The notes beneath the pieces are model-generated. The model ran no database searches. It saw only the letters and a program-made list of their open reading frames with translations, and had not been told where the DNA came from. Made by a program: the position numbers and the translations under genes. Below, piece after piece: positions 9,188 to 18,406 of a stretch of DNA of 64,000 bases (its first letter is position 1; every line of letters starts with the position of its first letter). This DNA is from Terriglobus saanensis SP1PR4 (GTDB taxonomy: Bacteria; Acidobacteriota; Terriglobia; Terriglobales; Acidobacteriaceae), in NCBI RefSeq assembly GCF_000179915.2, contig NC_014963.1, forward strand, positions 3,844,001 through 3,908,000, in the 5' to 3' direction.

Positions 9188-9814
9188 TTAATCCTTCACC
9201 ACGCTAAGCTCCAGTTGTTCCGCAACACCCTCTTCCACATATGGGTGAAAGTGCATACGGCACCGCGCTTCATAGAGCCCGGCAGCTCCCACCACGACCA
9301 GCTCCTGGCTATGCCCTAGACGCTGTGTATGAATCGCCGGCTGTCCGCAGACCATGCAGACCGCCGAAAGCTTCGTCACCTTGTCCGCAAGCGCCATGAG
9401 ATTCGGCACAGGGCCGAAGGGCTCTGCAGTGAACGTCGTATCCAGTCCTGCCATAATGACGCGTTTGCCCAGAGCCACTAGTTCCATCGTGAGCGGAAGA
9501 ATGCCCTCATCGAAGAACTGCACCTCATCCACACCGACGACCTCCACCTCGTCAATCTGTCGCGTACTGAAGAGCGCCTCGCGTAGACGTTCTGCATTCG
9601 GCGTCACGACGGCGGCTTCGTGCGTCTGTTCGGAGTGCGACGCGATATGCGTCCGGTGGTAGCGGAGATCGATGTCCGGTTTGAAGCAGGCGACGCGCTG
9701 CCGCGCAATCCGCGCGCGCTTCAGGCGGCGGATCAGCTCTTCGCTTTTGCCTGAGAACATGGGCCCAACTACGACTTCCAGAATCCCCGGATGACATGGA
9801 TCAATCACAAACAA
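9188..9814 (-). CDS. tdk: Thymidine kinase (type II)
   Basis: A 208-residue kinase that phosphorylates thymidine in pyrimidine salvage. The P-loop GPMFSGKSEELIRRL is at 17-31. VDEVQFFDEG holds the catalytic glutamate, and a lasso segment follows. Zinc ligands fit CMVCG plus the C-terminal RCRMHFH. The size suits the small tetrameric bacterial enzyme. Confidence 0.93.
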   Translation of the reverse strand: MFVIDPCHPGILEVVVGPMFSGKSEELIRRLKRARIARQRVACFKPDIDLRYHRTHIASHSEQTHEAAVVTPNAERLREALFSTRQIDEVEVVGVDEVQFFDEGILPLTMELVALGKRVIMAGLDTTFTAEPFGPVPNLMALADKVTKLSAVCMVCGQPAIHTQRLGHSQELVVVGAAGLYEARCRMHFHPYVEEGVAEQLELSVVKD

Positions 9815-9871
9815 TCTCCCGTGCGACTATCGTATCCCGCCGCGCACTGTGGAGAAGCAGTCCCAAGGGTC

Positions 9872-10249
9872 TCAACCCGGCAGCGGCTGCCACAACTCCA
9901 CACGGTTACCGTCACAGTCCACGATCCACGCAAATTTTCCATACTCCGAATCATCGCGCTTCGGATCGATGGTGACACCGGCAGCTTGCAGTTCCTCCAA
10001 CAATGCGTTGAGATCGTCCACGCGATAGTTGATCATCGTGCGCTGCGCACCTTCGCCGAAGTACGTCGTGTCTTCGGGAAAGGTGCTCCACGCGGTCGTG
10101 CCCGTACCGGGGGGCACCTCGTCCGTCCAGTCGAAGCTAATGCCCCACTCCTTCGGTTGCATGCCGAGATGTTCGACGTACCAGGCGGACAACCTCTTTG
10201 GGTCGTTGGATCGCAGAAACACACCGCCAATGCCGGTCACACGTGCCAT
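9872..10249 (-). CDS. VOC-family (glyoxalase/bleomycin-resistance fold) protein
   Basis: A 125-residue protein of the vicinal oxygen chelate fold. It has an N-terminal ITGIGGVFLRSNDPKRLSAW strand-helix unit and a C-terminal FAWIVDCDGNRVELWQP strand with the usual metal-ligand glutamate. In this family the second strand set commonly ends in D-x-x-GN-x-x-E-x-x-x. The reaction cannot be fixed: it could be a lyase, a dioxygenase or a resistance protein. It lies 11 bases after the ybjQ-like gene on the same strand. Confidence 0.8.
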   Translation of the reverse strand: MARVTGIGGVFLRSNDPKRLSAWYVEHLGMQPKEWGISFDWTDEVPPGTGTTAWSTFPEDTTYFGEGAQRTMINYRVDDLNALLEELQAAGVTIDPKRDDSEYGKFAWIVDCDGNRVELWQPLPG

Positions 10250-10260
10250 CGTCTTCTCCT

Positions 10261-10593
10261 CTAGATCTTCTCCACGTAGACAGCGGTGCCGTAGGCCAGC
10301 ACCTCCGTCACACCCTGCATCAACTCGTTCGCGTCGTAGCGCATCCCGATAATCGCGTTTGCGCCGTGCTCCACTCCATGCTGTGCCATGCGACGAAAAG
10401 CATCTTCACGTGTCTTTTCGCAGAGGTCTGTGTAGAGCGTGATATCGCCGCCAATCATGGTCTGCAGACTTGCGCCCAGCGTGCCAAAGACACTCCGCGA
10501 GCGCACGACAATGCCGCGCACGATTCCAAGACTACGGACAATACGAAAACCCGGCAGCTCAAGACCGGTAGTTACCATTCCTGTTTCCATCAC
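10261..10593 (-). CDS. YbjQ/UPF0145 family protein
   Basis: A 110-residue protein of the UPF0145 heavy-metal-binding-like family. It has [20 protein letters not shown] at the start, a middle helix with [20 protein letters not shown], and a C-terminal [12 protein letters not shown]. The family forms ring-shaped pentamers, and its biochemical role is not settled. It is probably cotranscribed with the VOC protein downstream. Confidence 0.85.
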   Translation of the reverse strand: MMETGMVTTGLELPGFRIVRSLGIVRGIVVRSRSVFGTLGASLQTMIGGDITLYTDLCEKTREDAFRRMAQHGVEHGANAIIGMRYDANELMQGVTEVLAYGTAVYVEKI

Positions 10594-10623
10594 GCGCAGA
10601 CTCCCAAGCGCAGAAGCGCTTTT

Positions 10624-10646
10624 CTGTCATACGGATTCTATGACAG
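10624..10646. other. 8-bp inverted repeat upstream of the ybjQ-like gene
   Basis: CTGTCATA and TATGACAG are separated by seven bases. The repeat lies between the 3' end of trpD and the start of the ybjQ-like gene, and could be an operator for the latter. A second small hairpin, AAGCGC-AGAA-GCGCTT, lies just to the left. Confidence 0.35.
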
Positions 10647-10693
10647 CGAAAGTTCCGTAGCGCATGGAAAACAAAGAAATAAGTGCGGGGCCG

Positions 10694-11713
10694 CTAGCGT
10701 TTGCCGAGGCTGTAGACCAGGCGCGAGACCACACCGGAATCAATCGCAGCAACGGCCACCTGCACGCCTTTGCGCAACGAGTTCGCCTTGCCAGCCACCA
10801 TGAGCACGGCGGCCGCGTTGAATAAAACCACATCGCGACGAGGCCCAGGTTCACTGCCAAAGATCCCACGCAGAATCGCTGCGTTCTCCTTTGCATCGCC
10901 ACCGGCCAGGGCGCTCATCGGAGCGCGCTTCAAACCGGCATGCTCGGGCGCGACGGTGTAGCTCTTCACCACGCCATCGCGCACTTCAGAGATCTGGCTC
11001 ACTCCCGAAATGGACAACTCATCGATGCCGGAACCACCCTCATCGCCCGCTCCATGCACCACCATCGCGCGCCGCATGCCCATCAGAGCGAGCGCTTCGG
11101 CGACGATCGGCACCAGGTGCGCCGAATAGACGCCCATCACCTGCGTGGTTGCGCCTGCGGGATTGGTCATCGGTCCCAGGACATTGAAGATCGTCCGTGT
11201 CCCGATAGTCTTGCGCACAGCAGCCACGATCTTCATCGCAGGATGCATCTTCGTCGCGAGGAGAAAAGCAAAGCCTTTGGCACGAATCACCTCGGCGGCC
11301 TGTTCGGCTTCCAGGCCCACGGGAATACTGAGGGCCTCCAGCACATCCGCCGAACCGCACTTGGAGGTAACGGAGCGGTTGCCATGCTTGGCTATGGGAA
11401 CGCCTGCGCCCGCAGCCGTAAGTGCAACGGCGGTGGAGATGTTGAAGGTCCCGCTGTCGTCGCCGCCCGTGCCGCAGGTGTCCACCAGCGTGGCCCGCTC
11501 CTCATCTGTCAGAGGGAGAACGACAGATGCGGACCGCATCGCCTCGGCAAATCCAGCCAGTTCCTGCGCTGTTTCTTCTCTTTGCTGGAGAGCGAGCAAA
11601 AGCGCCGTCATCTGTTCTTCGGAAAAATCTCCGCGCAGGAGTGCCTGCATCAAAAGGCGTGCTTCTTCGCGGGAAAGGGGAGTGCTGGCGGCCTGCTCTA
11701 AGAGATTCGTCAT
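10694..11713 (-). CDS. trpD: Anthranilate phosphoribosyltransferase
   Basis: Transfers phosphoribose from PRPP to anthranilate in tryptophan synthesis. About 339 residues with the PRPP-binding segment [18 protein letters not shown], then [20 protein letters not shown] and [12 protein letters not shown]. The frame extends to a TTG at 11752. The ATG at 11713 (MTNLLEQ) is preferred because TrpD proteins start close to the first helix and GGTGGAG precedes it. No other trp gene is adjacent, so the pathway is scattered in this genome or its other genes lie outside the window. Confidence 0.93.
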   Translation of the reverse strand: MTNLLEQAASTPLSREEARLLMQALLRGDFSEEQMTALLLALQQREETAQELAGFAEAMRSASVVLPLTDEERATLVDTCGTGGDDSGTFNISTAVALTAAGAGVPIAKHGNRSVTSKCGSADVLEALSIPVGLEAEQAAEVIRAKGFAFLLATKMHPAMKIVAAVRKTIGTRTIFNVLGPMTNPAGATTQVMGVYSAHLVPIVAEALALMGMRRAMVVHGAGDEGGSGIDELSISGVSQISEVRDGVVKSYTVAPEHAGLKRAPMSALAGGDAKENAAILRGIFGSEPGPRRDVVLFNAAAVLMVAGKANSLRKGVQVAVAAIDSGVVSRLVYSLGKR

Positions 11714-11756
11714 CCTCTCCACCGTAGCACTCACAGGAAGGTCGCCGCCCAATGCG

Positions 11757-11780
11757 GTAATCGCACGATTGTGCGATTAC
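11757..11780. promoter_or_regulatory. Perfect 10-bp inverted repeat between trpD and sucC
   Basis: GTAATCGCAC and GTGCGATTAC are separated by GATT, in the divergent region between trpD and sucCD. The position suits an operator or a repressor-bound dyad. A weak sigma-70 pair for sucC (TTGCCC at 11784, TACGAT at 11808, spacing 18) lies just after it. Confidence 0.5.
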
Positions 11781-11843
11781 GATTTGCCCCTTGTTTATGC
11801 GCTTCGGTACGATGACTCGTTAGTACTTTGCCCGGAGACATTG

Positions 11844-13022
11844 ATGAAAATTCATGAATACCAGGCCAAAGAGATCCTGCGCCACTACGGCGTTCCGGTC
11901 CCTGAAGGCGAAATGGTCAGCACGATTGAAGAAGCGGACACGGCAGCCAAGCAGCTCTTCTCAGCCGGTAACCCCGTCGTAGTCGTCAAAGCGCAGATCC
12001 ACGCAGGCGGTCGCGGCAAGGGTGGCGGCGTCAAGGTCACCAAGTCGCTCGAAGACGCGAACGCTGCCTCCAAAGCCATCCTCGGCATGCAGCTCATCAC
12101 GCATCAGACTGGACCGCAGGGACAGAAGGTGCAGCGCCTTCTCATCGAAGCAGGTTCCGCCATCGATCGCGAACTCTATCTCGGCATCGTGCTCGACCGC
12201 GCTACCGCCAAACTGACTTTCATGGCGTCGCAAGCGGGCGGCATGGAAATCGAAGAGGTTGCCGCAGAGAATCCCGACGCTATCTATAAGGAAGCGATCG
12301 AACCCGCTCTCGGTCTCCAACCCTACCAGGCGCGCAATCTCGCCTTTAAGCTGGGCCTCAAGCCGACCCAGATCAACCAGGCCGTCCAATTCATGATTGG
12401 CCTGTACAAAGCCTTCATCGAAACCGACTGCTCCCTGCTTGAGATCAACCCCTTCATCACCACGAAGGACGACAAGCTGATGGCGCTTGACTGCAAAATC
12501 AACTTCGACGACAACGCGATGTTCCGCCACAAGGACCTGAAGGAACTCCGCGACATGGCCGAGGAAGATCCCCTCGAAGTCGAAGCCAGCAAGGACGCGC
12601 TCAACTACATCAAGCTCGACGGCAATATCGCCTGCATGGTCAACGGCGCAGGCCTCGCCATGGCGACGATGGATATCATTCAGTACGCTGGCGGCTCAGC
12701 AGCGAACTTCCTCGACGTGGGCGGCGGTGCAAACCAGCAGCAAATTGAAGCCGCCTTCGCGATTCTTCTCGCCGATCCGAACGTCAAAGCGATCTTCATC
12801 AACATCTTTGGCGGCATTCTGCGCGTTGATGTTCTTGCGACAGCAGTCGTTGCCGCAGCAAAGAACCTCAACGTGCAGCTTCCCATCATCCTTCGCCTGG
12901 AAGGTACCAACGTCGAAGAGGGGCGCAAGATCCTTGCGGACTCCGGCCTCCACTTTGAAGTGGGCGCAACGATGAAAGAAGCCGCCGACCTCGCCGTCGT
13001 CGCAGCTAAGGGAGGCAAGTAA
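11844..13022 (+). CDS. sucC: Succinate-CoA ligase, beta subunit
   Basis: A 392-residue ATP-grasp subunit of succinyl-CoA synthetase, the substrate-level phosphorylation step of the TCA cycle. [20 protein letters not shown] is the standard start; [18 protein letters not shown] holds nucleotide-binding residues, and [13 protein letters not shown] is at the C-terminal end. The open frame reaches far upstream to 11145, but that is overlap with trpD on the other strand. The ATG at 11844, after CCGGAG, is clear. sucD overlaps by one base. Confidence 0.97.
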   Translation: MKIHEYQAKEILRHYGVPVPEGEMVSTIEEADTAAKQLFSAGNPVVVVKAQIHAGGRGKGGGVKVTKSLEDANAASKAILGMQLITHQTGPQGQKVQRLLIEAGSAIDRELYLGIVLDRATAKLTFMASQAGGMEIEEVAAENPDAIYKEAIEPALGLQPYQARNLAFKLGLKPTQINQAVQFMIGLYKAFIETDCSLLEINPFITTKDDKLMALDCKINFDDNAMFRHKDLKELRDMAEEDPLEVEASKDALNYIKLDGNIACMVNGAGLAMATMDIIQYAGGSAANFLDVGGGANQQQIEAAFAILLADPNVKAIFINIFGGILRVDVLATAVVAAAKNLNVQLPIILRLEGTNVEEGRKILADSGLHFEVGATMKEAADLAVVAAKGGK

Positions 13023-13897
13023 TGGCAGTTTTGGTCGATAAAAATACACGCCTCATCGTTCAGGGCATCACAGGCCGCGAAGGCACCTTCCACGCCAAGG
13101 GCTGTGCAGAGTACGGCACCAAGGTCGTCGGTGGAGTCACTCCCGGCAAGGGTGGGACCATTCACGAAGGCTGGCCTGTCTTCAACACCGTCGAAGAGGC
13201 AGTGAAAGAGACCGGCGCCAACGCAACGGTGATCTTCGTTCCCCCACCGTTCGCGGCAGACGGCATCCTCGAAGCCGTTGCAGCCCAGCTTCCCCTCGTC
13301 ATCTGCATCACCGAAGGCATCCCGACGCTCGATATGGTCAAGGCCTGGAGCATCGTCAAGGATTCGAAGTCGGTTCTCATCGGACCGAACTGCCCTGGCG
13401 TCATCTCTCCCGGCAAGGCCAAGATCGGCATCATGCCCGGCCGTATTCACAAGGAAGGCAACGTAGGCATCGTCTCCCGTTCCGGAACGCTGACCTATGA
13501 GGCCGTCTACCAGCTCACGACGCGCGGCATCGGCCAGTCGACGGCCATCGGCATCGGTGGCGATCCCATTATCGGAACGAACCACGTTGCGGCCCTTAAG
13601 CTGCTCAACGATGACCCCGAAACCGAAGCGATCATCATGATCGGCGAGATCGGTGGAACCGCCGAAGAGGCAGCCGCGGACTTCATCAAACAATACGTGA
13701 AGAAGCCCGTCGTTGGCTTCATCGCCGGACAGACCGCACCTCCGGGCCGCCGTATGGGCCACGCTGGCGCGATCATCTCGGGCGGCGAAGGCACGGCTGA
13801 AAGCAAGATGGCCGCGATGGAAGCCGCTGGCATTCACGTAGTCAAATCGCCCGCAGAGATCGGCGAGATGATGGCGCGTGTCCTCGGCAAAGCATAG
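13022..13897 (+). CDS. sucD: Succinate-CoA ligase, alpha subunit
   Basis: A 291-residue alpha subunit with the CoA-binding Rossmann domain ([20 protein letters not shown]) and the ligase domain with the phosphorylated active-site histidine in [17 protein letters not shown]. Its start shares one base with the sucC stop (TAATG), giving translational coupling and equal subunit production. A strong terminator follows. Confidence 0.97.
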   Translation: MAVLVDKNTRLIVQGITGREGTFHAKGCAEYGTKVVGGVTPGKGGTIHEGWPVFNTVEEAVKETGANATVIFVPPPFAADGILEAVAAQLPLVICITEGIPTLDMVKAWSIVKDSKSVLIGPNCPGVISPGKAKIGIMPGRIHKEGNVGIVSRSGTLTYEAVYQLTTRGIGQSTAIGIGGDPIIGTNHVAALKLLNDDPETEAIIMIGEIGGTAEEAAADFIKQYVKKPVVGFIAGQTAPPGRRMGHAGAIISGGEGTAESKMAAMEAAGIHVVKSPAEIGEMMARVLGKA

Positions 13898-13914
13898 TTT
13901 CCATTGAAATACCG

Positions 13915-13945
13915 ACGGCGAAGCCATAATGGCTTCGCCGTTTTA
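13915..13945 (+). terminator. Rho-independent terminator after sucCD
   Basis: ACGGCGAAGCCA and TGGCTTCGCCGT pair around TAA and are followed by TTTTA. The 12-bp GC-rich stem with a U tract lies 18 bases after the sucD stop. Confidence 0.85.
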
Positions 13946-14034
13946 CTTTGCCGCCAGAAACCGTCGGAACCCGCGTCAGTTGCGGCGTTTCCCGTACAAT
14001 GGAAGGGTTGGACTCTATTTAGATCAGGAGCATC

Positions 14035-14451
14035 ATGTCACAGCGTACCTTCTCCATCATCAAGCCGGACGCCGTCCGCAAGGGCGACACCGCCGCTATT
14101 CTGGCCGTTATTGAAAAGGCCGGCTTCAAGATCCTCGGCATCAAGAAGATTGTTCTCTCCAAGGCTCAGGCCGAAGGCTTCTACCATGTTCATTCGGCTC
14201 GTCCTTTCTTCAACGATCTGACGACCTTCATGACCTCCGGTCCCATCTTCCCGATGGTTCTCGAGAAGGACAACGCGATCGCGGATCTCCGCAAGCTCAT
14301 GGGCGCGACCAATCCCGCGAACGCGGAAGATGGCACAATCCGCAAGCTCTTCGCTGCTTCGATCGAAGAGAACGCCATCCACGGATCGGATGCTGAAGAC
14401 ACTGCGGCTTTCGAGATCGGATACTTCTTCGCAGGCTACGAACTGAAGTAG
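14035..14451 (+). CDS. ndk: Nucleoside diphosphate kinase
   Basis: A 138-residue enzyme that balances NTP pools by phosphate transfer through a histidine intermediate. [13 protein letters not shown] is the N-terminal signature, and [12 protein letters not shown] contains the catalytic histidine. A TACAAT -10-like element lies at 13995-14000 with no good -35, and AGGAG precedes the ATG. It has its own terminator. Confidence 0.97.
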   Translation: MSQRTFSIIKPDAVRKGDTAAILAVIEKAGFKILGIKKIVLSKAQAEGFYHVHSARPFFNDLTTFMTSGPIFPMVLEKDNAIADLRKLMGATNPANAEDGTIRKLFAASIEENAIHGSDAEDTAAFEIGYFFAGYELK

Positions 14452-14470
14452 TTTTGTTTGCTCCAAGATA

Positions 14471-14500
14471 AAAGAGGCCACCTCATCGGTGGCCTCTTTC
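14471..14500. terminator. Bidirectional terminator between ndk and the DUF4097 gene
   Basis: AAAGAGGCCACC and GGTGGCCTCTTT pair around a four- to five-base loop, with A-rich and T-rich sides. It can serve ndk on the plus strand and the four-gene envelope operon on the minus strand. Confidence 0.85.
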
Positions 14501-14517
14501 GTTTGCGTGCTTGACGA

Positions 14518-16434
14518 TTATTGGTTGTCAGAGTGCGCGTTCCGGCGAGCCTCTTCACGTGCCTTGGCCGCTTCTCTCAACGCGTCTTCACGGGCCTTAC
14601 GGGCTTCTCGCAAACCATCTTCGCGAGCTTTACGCGCCTCGTTCAAGGCCTCTTCTCTTGCCTTGCTGGCTTCCCTCAGCGCATCCTCACGTTGCTTGTT
14701 TGCGTCCTTCAGAGCCTGCTCGCGTTCGCGATTTGCCTCTTGCTGGGCCTGACGCATCTGTTGTTCCGCCTGCTTCACTGCTTCTTTCGCCTCAGCGAGT
14801 GCGCGCTCCGGATCTGCGCTCTGGGTGAGTACAGGGGGCGCTGGGGGTTCCGGCATACGGAGAACGGGCATTGCCGGTGGGACGGGCGGCAGAGGCGCAA
14901 GGTCGGCTCTGCGCAATGCGATATCGCCGTGCGTCGTGGTGAGACGGATCGCGTGTCCGCCCCCGCCAACGGTACCGCTCAGGCTGCCTGCATTTTCACT
15001 ACTGCGGCTGGCGAGTGAGAAGTCCGAGTGGACCTCGCCGTCGGTCGTGTCGGCCTGCACGGTGAAACCGGCACGGTCAGGAATGGAGAGATGCACGGAG
15101 CCGTTGTGATTGTCGACGCGTACGGCGCCCAGTGGAGCGGCAGCACCGATCTCGACTTCACCGTTCTTGTTCTGCACCGTGAGATCGCCGGAGACCCGGG
15201 TCAAGTTGATGTTGCGGTTCTTGGTATCCACCGTGACCGGACCGACAGCCTGCTGCACGTTGAAGTCGTCCGTACCATCGATGTTGACCTCGCCATCCAG
15301 GCGCGCCAGCGAAAAGGTGATCTTGCTGCTCTGGAACATGACGGCGTCGCGAATGTGCTGCATGTGGCCGCCGCCGAAGAAGTCGGCCTTCACGTTCACT
15401 TTGCCGGCGATGTCGGAGAGATTGATCTCATCGCCACGACCCTCCACCGTAACTGGTCCTGTAATACTCGCGATGGCCAGAGCGGAAGAGCTTTGATTGA
15501 TGTGCGCGATCACTGCGCCGGTGATCCCCTTCAGGTCGATGTCTCCGTGATTTGCTGTGACCGTGACGTTCGCTTTGATGTTGCTCACATGCACGTCGCC
15601 ACGATTGGCATTCACCGTAATCTGTGTCCCTGCGGGCACCTGGGCCGTGATGTCCGAGTGTCCACTGTCGATAGTGGGAATGGTAATCGACATCGTATCG
15701 CCGGTGGTCGCGATGCGCGCTTCAAGCTGCTTCAGCTTGTCCTGCGCATCGTCATCGTTCTGACTGTAGACCTCGTTATGCGCGGTCAGGTGGAGCTGCC
15801 CGTCGTCGCTCAATCCCGTCACGGCCACATCGCCGCGTGCGTTATCGATCGTCAGGATGCTTCCTGCAGCCAGTGCACGGACGATGGGTGCCGGATCATT
15901 TTCATGCTTCGATCCTGCAAAGTGGTCCCAGTCCTCGCCATTGATCTTCATGTCACTGAAGTCGAAGCTGTGCTCCTTGGCTTCACTTGCCGCGATGCCA
16001 GCTATGATCAGCAGGGCCACAACAAAACTGAAACCCGCGCCGAGCTGATAGCGGAGGGGAGGAGCATCCGAAGCCCGTCTGGCCCGCGCGATGCCCCACT
16101 CCGCAAACATGAAGAGGCCAATCACGATCAGCAGGCCCGGCCACCACTCCGCATACCAACTGGCGAGATTCGGCATAGAGACGCGACCGCTGTGCACCAG
16201 GAGGAAGACCACGCCTATGGCGACGAGAAGCAACGGTCCAACTAGCGAAGTGCGGCGAAGGCTGCGACGGTAGGCGCGCCACTGGTCTTTCTGTGCGCGT
16301 GCCTGGGCCTTCCAGGCATCACGGCTGGCGCGTGCTTGAGCCTGCCACGCCTTGCTCTGCGCACGCTGCCAGCGCGGGTCGTTGCGTGGATCGTTCGGCG
16401 GGGGAATGTTCGGATTGTAAGGAGGCGTGGCCAT
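14518..16434 (-). CDS. Membrane-anchored DUF4097 (toastrack-like) protein with hendecad coiled-coil tail
   Basis: A 638-residue protein, last of a four-gene sigma operon. Residues 25-60 contain three 11-residue basic repeats (AWQAQARASRD, AWKAQARAQKD, QWRAYRRSLRR). Three membrane segments follow at about 65-85, 97-113 and 130-148. Residues 165-500 are a regular beta-strand repeat of the DUF4097/adhesin type (INANRGDVHVSNIKANVTV-like units, each rung with a GD or N turn). A proline-rich linker leads to about 75 residues of alternating acid and base in 11-residue repeats. DUF4097 domains often accompany LiaF-like envelope stress proteins. The start is two bases after the preceding stop. Molecular role unknown. 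Confidence 0.8.
   Translation of the reverse strand: MATPPYNPNIPPPNDPRNDPRWQRAQSKAWQAQARASRDAWKAQARAQKDQWRAYRRSLRRTSLVGPLLLVAIGVVFLLVHSGRVSMPNLASWYAEWWPGLLIVIGLFMFAEWGIARARRASDAPPLRYQLGAGFSFVVALLIIAGIAASEAKEHSFDFSDMKINGEDWDHFAGSKHENDPAPIVRALAAGSILTIDNARGDVAVTGLSDDGQLHLTAHNEVYSQNDDDAQDKLKQLEARIATTGDTMSITIPTIDSGHSDITAQVPAGTQITVNANRGDVHVSNIKANVTVTANHGDIDLKGITGAVIAHINQSSSALAIASITGPVTVEGRGDEINLSDIAGKVNVKADFFGGGHMQHIRDAVMFQSSKITFSLARLDGEVNIDGTDDFNVQQAVGPVTVDTKNRNINLTRVSGDLTVQNKNGEVEIGAAAPLGAVRVDNHNGSVHLSIPDRAGFTVQADTTDGEVHSDFSLASRSSENAGSLSGTVGGGGHAIRLTTTHGDIALRRADLAPLPPVPPAMPVLRMPEPPAPPVLTQSADPERALAEAKEAVKQAEQQMRQAQQEANREREQALKDANKQREDALREASKAREEALNEARKAREDGLREARKAREDALREAAKAREEARRNAHSDNQ
14533..14740 (-). 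repeat. 33-bp tandem repeats encoding an 11-residue (hendecad) coiled coil
   Basis: The C-terminal tail of the DUF4097 protein is built from units such as KQREDALREAS, KAREEALNEAR, KAREDGLREAR, KAREDALREAA and KAREEARRNAH. Each is encoded by a diverged 33-bp repeat. Eleven-residue periodicity is typical of right-handed coiled coils and of LEA-like stress proteins. Confidence 0.8.
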
Positions 16435-16436
16435 GG

Positions 16437-17591
16437 CTATCGTCCTTCCCCATTGCGGTCATCGTGATGATCTGCGCCCGGATCGTTGTAGCTGGGCGAT
16501 GGGACGATCGACGTTTCGCTCGGTTGCACCGGAGGCACGACGGGAGCCGAAGCAGCGTAACTCTCGGCGGCCATCTGCTGTGCCATGAGCCGTTCAGCAA
16601 TAGCCCACAATCCGAGGTAGATGAAAAACAGCGGCCAGACGCTTCCCCAGCGAACAATATGGAGACTCTGCAAAAGAAAGATCACACCGAGGAGGATCAA
16701 CCAGCCGGAGCGTCGTGCCGCAAGCAGCAGGTTCCATCGATACGCTGCGGAGCCATCGTTCGCAATGCGAAGGATGCCACTGCGCTGTACAAACATCCAG
16801 ACACCCAGGCCGATGAAGAGCAGCGGAAGGAAGAGCGATCCGTGGACGACGTACACACCATGGGTATGAGTCGCCAGAAAGAACAGACCCAGCCCAATCA
16901 TCCAGATAGCGCCCGTAGGAACGCGTGATGCAAAGCTGTTCATATCCGGCGGCGGAATGACGGGAGGAGCTACTGGAGGCGCGTAGCCATACTCCGGCGG
17001 CGGCTGAGTATAGGGCGAAGCTCCGTAAGCCGGATCCGCACTGTAAGGATTCGCGGGAGGAACATATCCCGGAGCAACAGGAGGCACATATCCCGAAGGG
17101 ACATAACCGGGAGCGGTATAGCCCGGAGGAACGTTGCCGGGCGGCGTATAAGGCGGCACGTACGGTCCAGATCCTGGCCAACCCTGTCCGTGACCAAAGC
17201 CGATACGGTCCCCAAGATCGTTCAAGCCGAAGGGATTCGGAAGAGGCATGCCGTTGCGACGCGCCACGGCAGTCTGGTGCGCTTCGATGACCTGGTAGAA
17301 GACCCAACCGGCAACAAAGAGACCGAAGATCCCATTGACGTCAGAAGACAACGAGACGAGCACGGCGAAGATACCGATATGCACAAGTCCTTTGACCAGC
17401 TGGCCGTTGTACATCGCGCCGACACCGGGGATGAAGCCAAGGAGCGCTGCGAGGCCTGGATTGGGCGTTGTAGGAGGGACGGGCGGGGGAATAAAGCCGC
17501 CTGGATACCCCACTGGAGGAACATAGCCCGGCTCGCTGGCCTGGGGTTCCGGCGCATCCTGATTGGTGAACTTCTGCTCTTCGTAGCTCAT
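16437..17591 (-). CDS. Membrane protein with LiaI/LiaF-like helices and Pro/Tyr-rich linker
   Basis: A 384-residue membrane protein. Near 45-110 there is a hydrophobic block with NPGLAALLGFIPGVGAMYNG, which resembles TM2-type hairpins. Residues 135-225 are a proline, tyrosine and glycine-rich linker with repeated GYVPP units. Residues 235-345 contain four hydrophobic segments like the LiaI/LiaF-type (DUF5668) domain. The start at 17591 overlaps the anti-sigma stop as ATGA; an ATG at 17597 is possible. Placed between an anti-sigma factor and a DUF4097 protein, it probably works at the membrane in the same stress response. Confidence 0.75.
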   Translation of the reverse strand: MSYEEQKFTNQDAPEPQASEPGYVPPVGYPGGFIPPPVPPTTPNPGLAALLGFIPGVGAMYNGQLVKGLVHIGIFAVLVSLSSDVNGIFGLFVAGWVFYQVIEAHQTAVARRNGMPLPNPFGLNDLGDRIGFGHGQGWPGSGPYVPPYTPPGNVPPGYTAPGYVPSGYVPPVAPGYVPPANPYSADPAYGASPYTQPPPEYGYAPPVAPPVIPPPDMNSFASRVPTGAIWMIGLGLFFLATHTHGVYVVHGSLFLPLLFIGLGVWMFVQRSGILRIANDGSAAYRWNLLLAARRSGWLILLGVIFLLQSLHIVRWGSVWPLFFIYLGLWAIAERLMAQQMAAESYAASAPVVPPVQPSETSIVPSPSYNDPGADHHDDRNGEGR

Positions 17592-18406
17592 GCCCATACC
17601 CCCGTCATCCGTACGTTCTTTCGTATGAATGTTCCTGCATTTCCATCAAGAATTCTGGCCCGATCTGCCTTCATTGCAACCGTTGTAAACTTCGCAGCGG
17701 GGATGCGACGACTGGAGCCGCCGCCTGCGGGTTTCTTCGTATCCGGTGCAGGTGGTGCAGGTTCTGTCCGGTGATGCTGAGTCTCTCGATCATTGTCCCG
17801 CTGTAGATCGCGCACACGGGATTCCAGCTCATAGACCACACGCAGGTTGTCGTAATAACGGACCACGTGGGCATTCGTTTGATAGAAGCTGCGGCGAAGG
17901 CTTGAAGGCTTCAGGTCGGCAAGACGAATCTTGGTGACCCGAACGCCTACCAAATTCAGGGTAAGCGCAACAGAGAAGAACGCCATCGCTGCCGTCATCG
18001 CCAGACGAGGCTGCATCGCCATACGAACGAAGCTCTGCGCCCCGACCGCAAAGCGGGGACGGAAGGCAAGGACCTTTCCCGAAGCGGGAATCGCCTGCGC
18101 CTGTGCTCCGGCAACTGCCAGACCAGGATTCATCCCGGAGGTCTGGGACAGAATGCGATTGACGAGCGTATCCGGTGGCTCAGGTGGGGCGTCTTTCAGC
18201 ATCTCCATCCACGCAGCACCACGGCGCGCGTCGGCCACCTTGCTCGCACACGCGGAGCAATGAATCAGGTGCAGATCAAACGCTGCCTGTTCTTCCGCCG
18301 TGAGCATTCCATCCAGAGCATCCATCAGGAGCCGTTCGCAGTTTGCGCACGTCAATCCTTCTGTACTTCCTCGCTGCTGTCCGCCGAATTGTGTCTTGTC
18401 GGCCAT
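17588..18406 (-). CDS. Zinc-finger anti-sigma factor, single-pass membrane protein
   Basis: A 272-residue protein with an N-terminal zf-HC2 zinc anti-sigma domain: C20/C23, then H46-x3-C50-x2-C53 in HLIHCSACA. Residues 155-172 form one membrane helix. The outer part (about 175-272) starts with a charged, probably helical stretch (VVYELESRVRDLQRDND) and ends basic and proline-rich. It follows the ECF sigma gene with no gap and overlaps the next gene by four bases. The expected job is to hold the sigma factor at the membrane until an envelope signal arrives. The signal is unknown. Confidence 0.88.
   Translation of the reverse strand: MADKTQFGGQQRGSTEGLTCANCERLLMDALDGMLTAEEQAAFDLHLIHCSACASKVADARRGAAWMEMLKDAPPEPPDTLVNRILSQTSGMNPGLAVAGAQAQAIPASGKVLAFRPRFAVGAQSFVRMAMQPRLAMTAAMAFFSVALTLNLVGVRVTKIRLADLKPSSLRRSFYQTNAHVVRYYDNLRVVYELESRVRDLQRDNDRETQHHRTEPAPPAPDTKKPAGGGSSRRIPAAKFTTVAMKADRARILDGNAGTFIRKNVRMTGVWA

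Noticed and set aside
11145-11843. N-terminal extension of sucC
   Set aside because: The frame is open only because it lies opposite trpD; the standard SucC start is at 11844.
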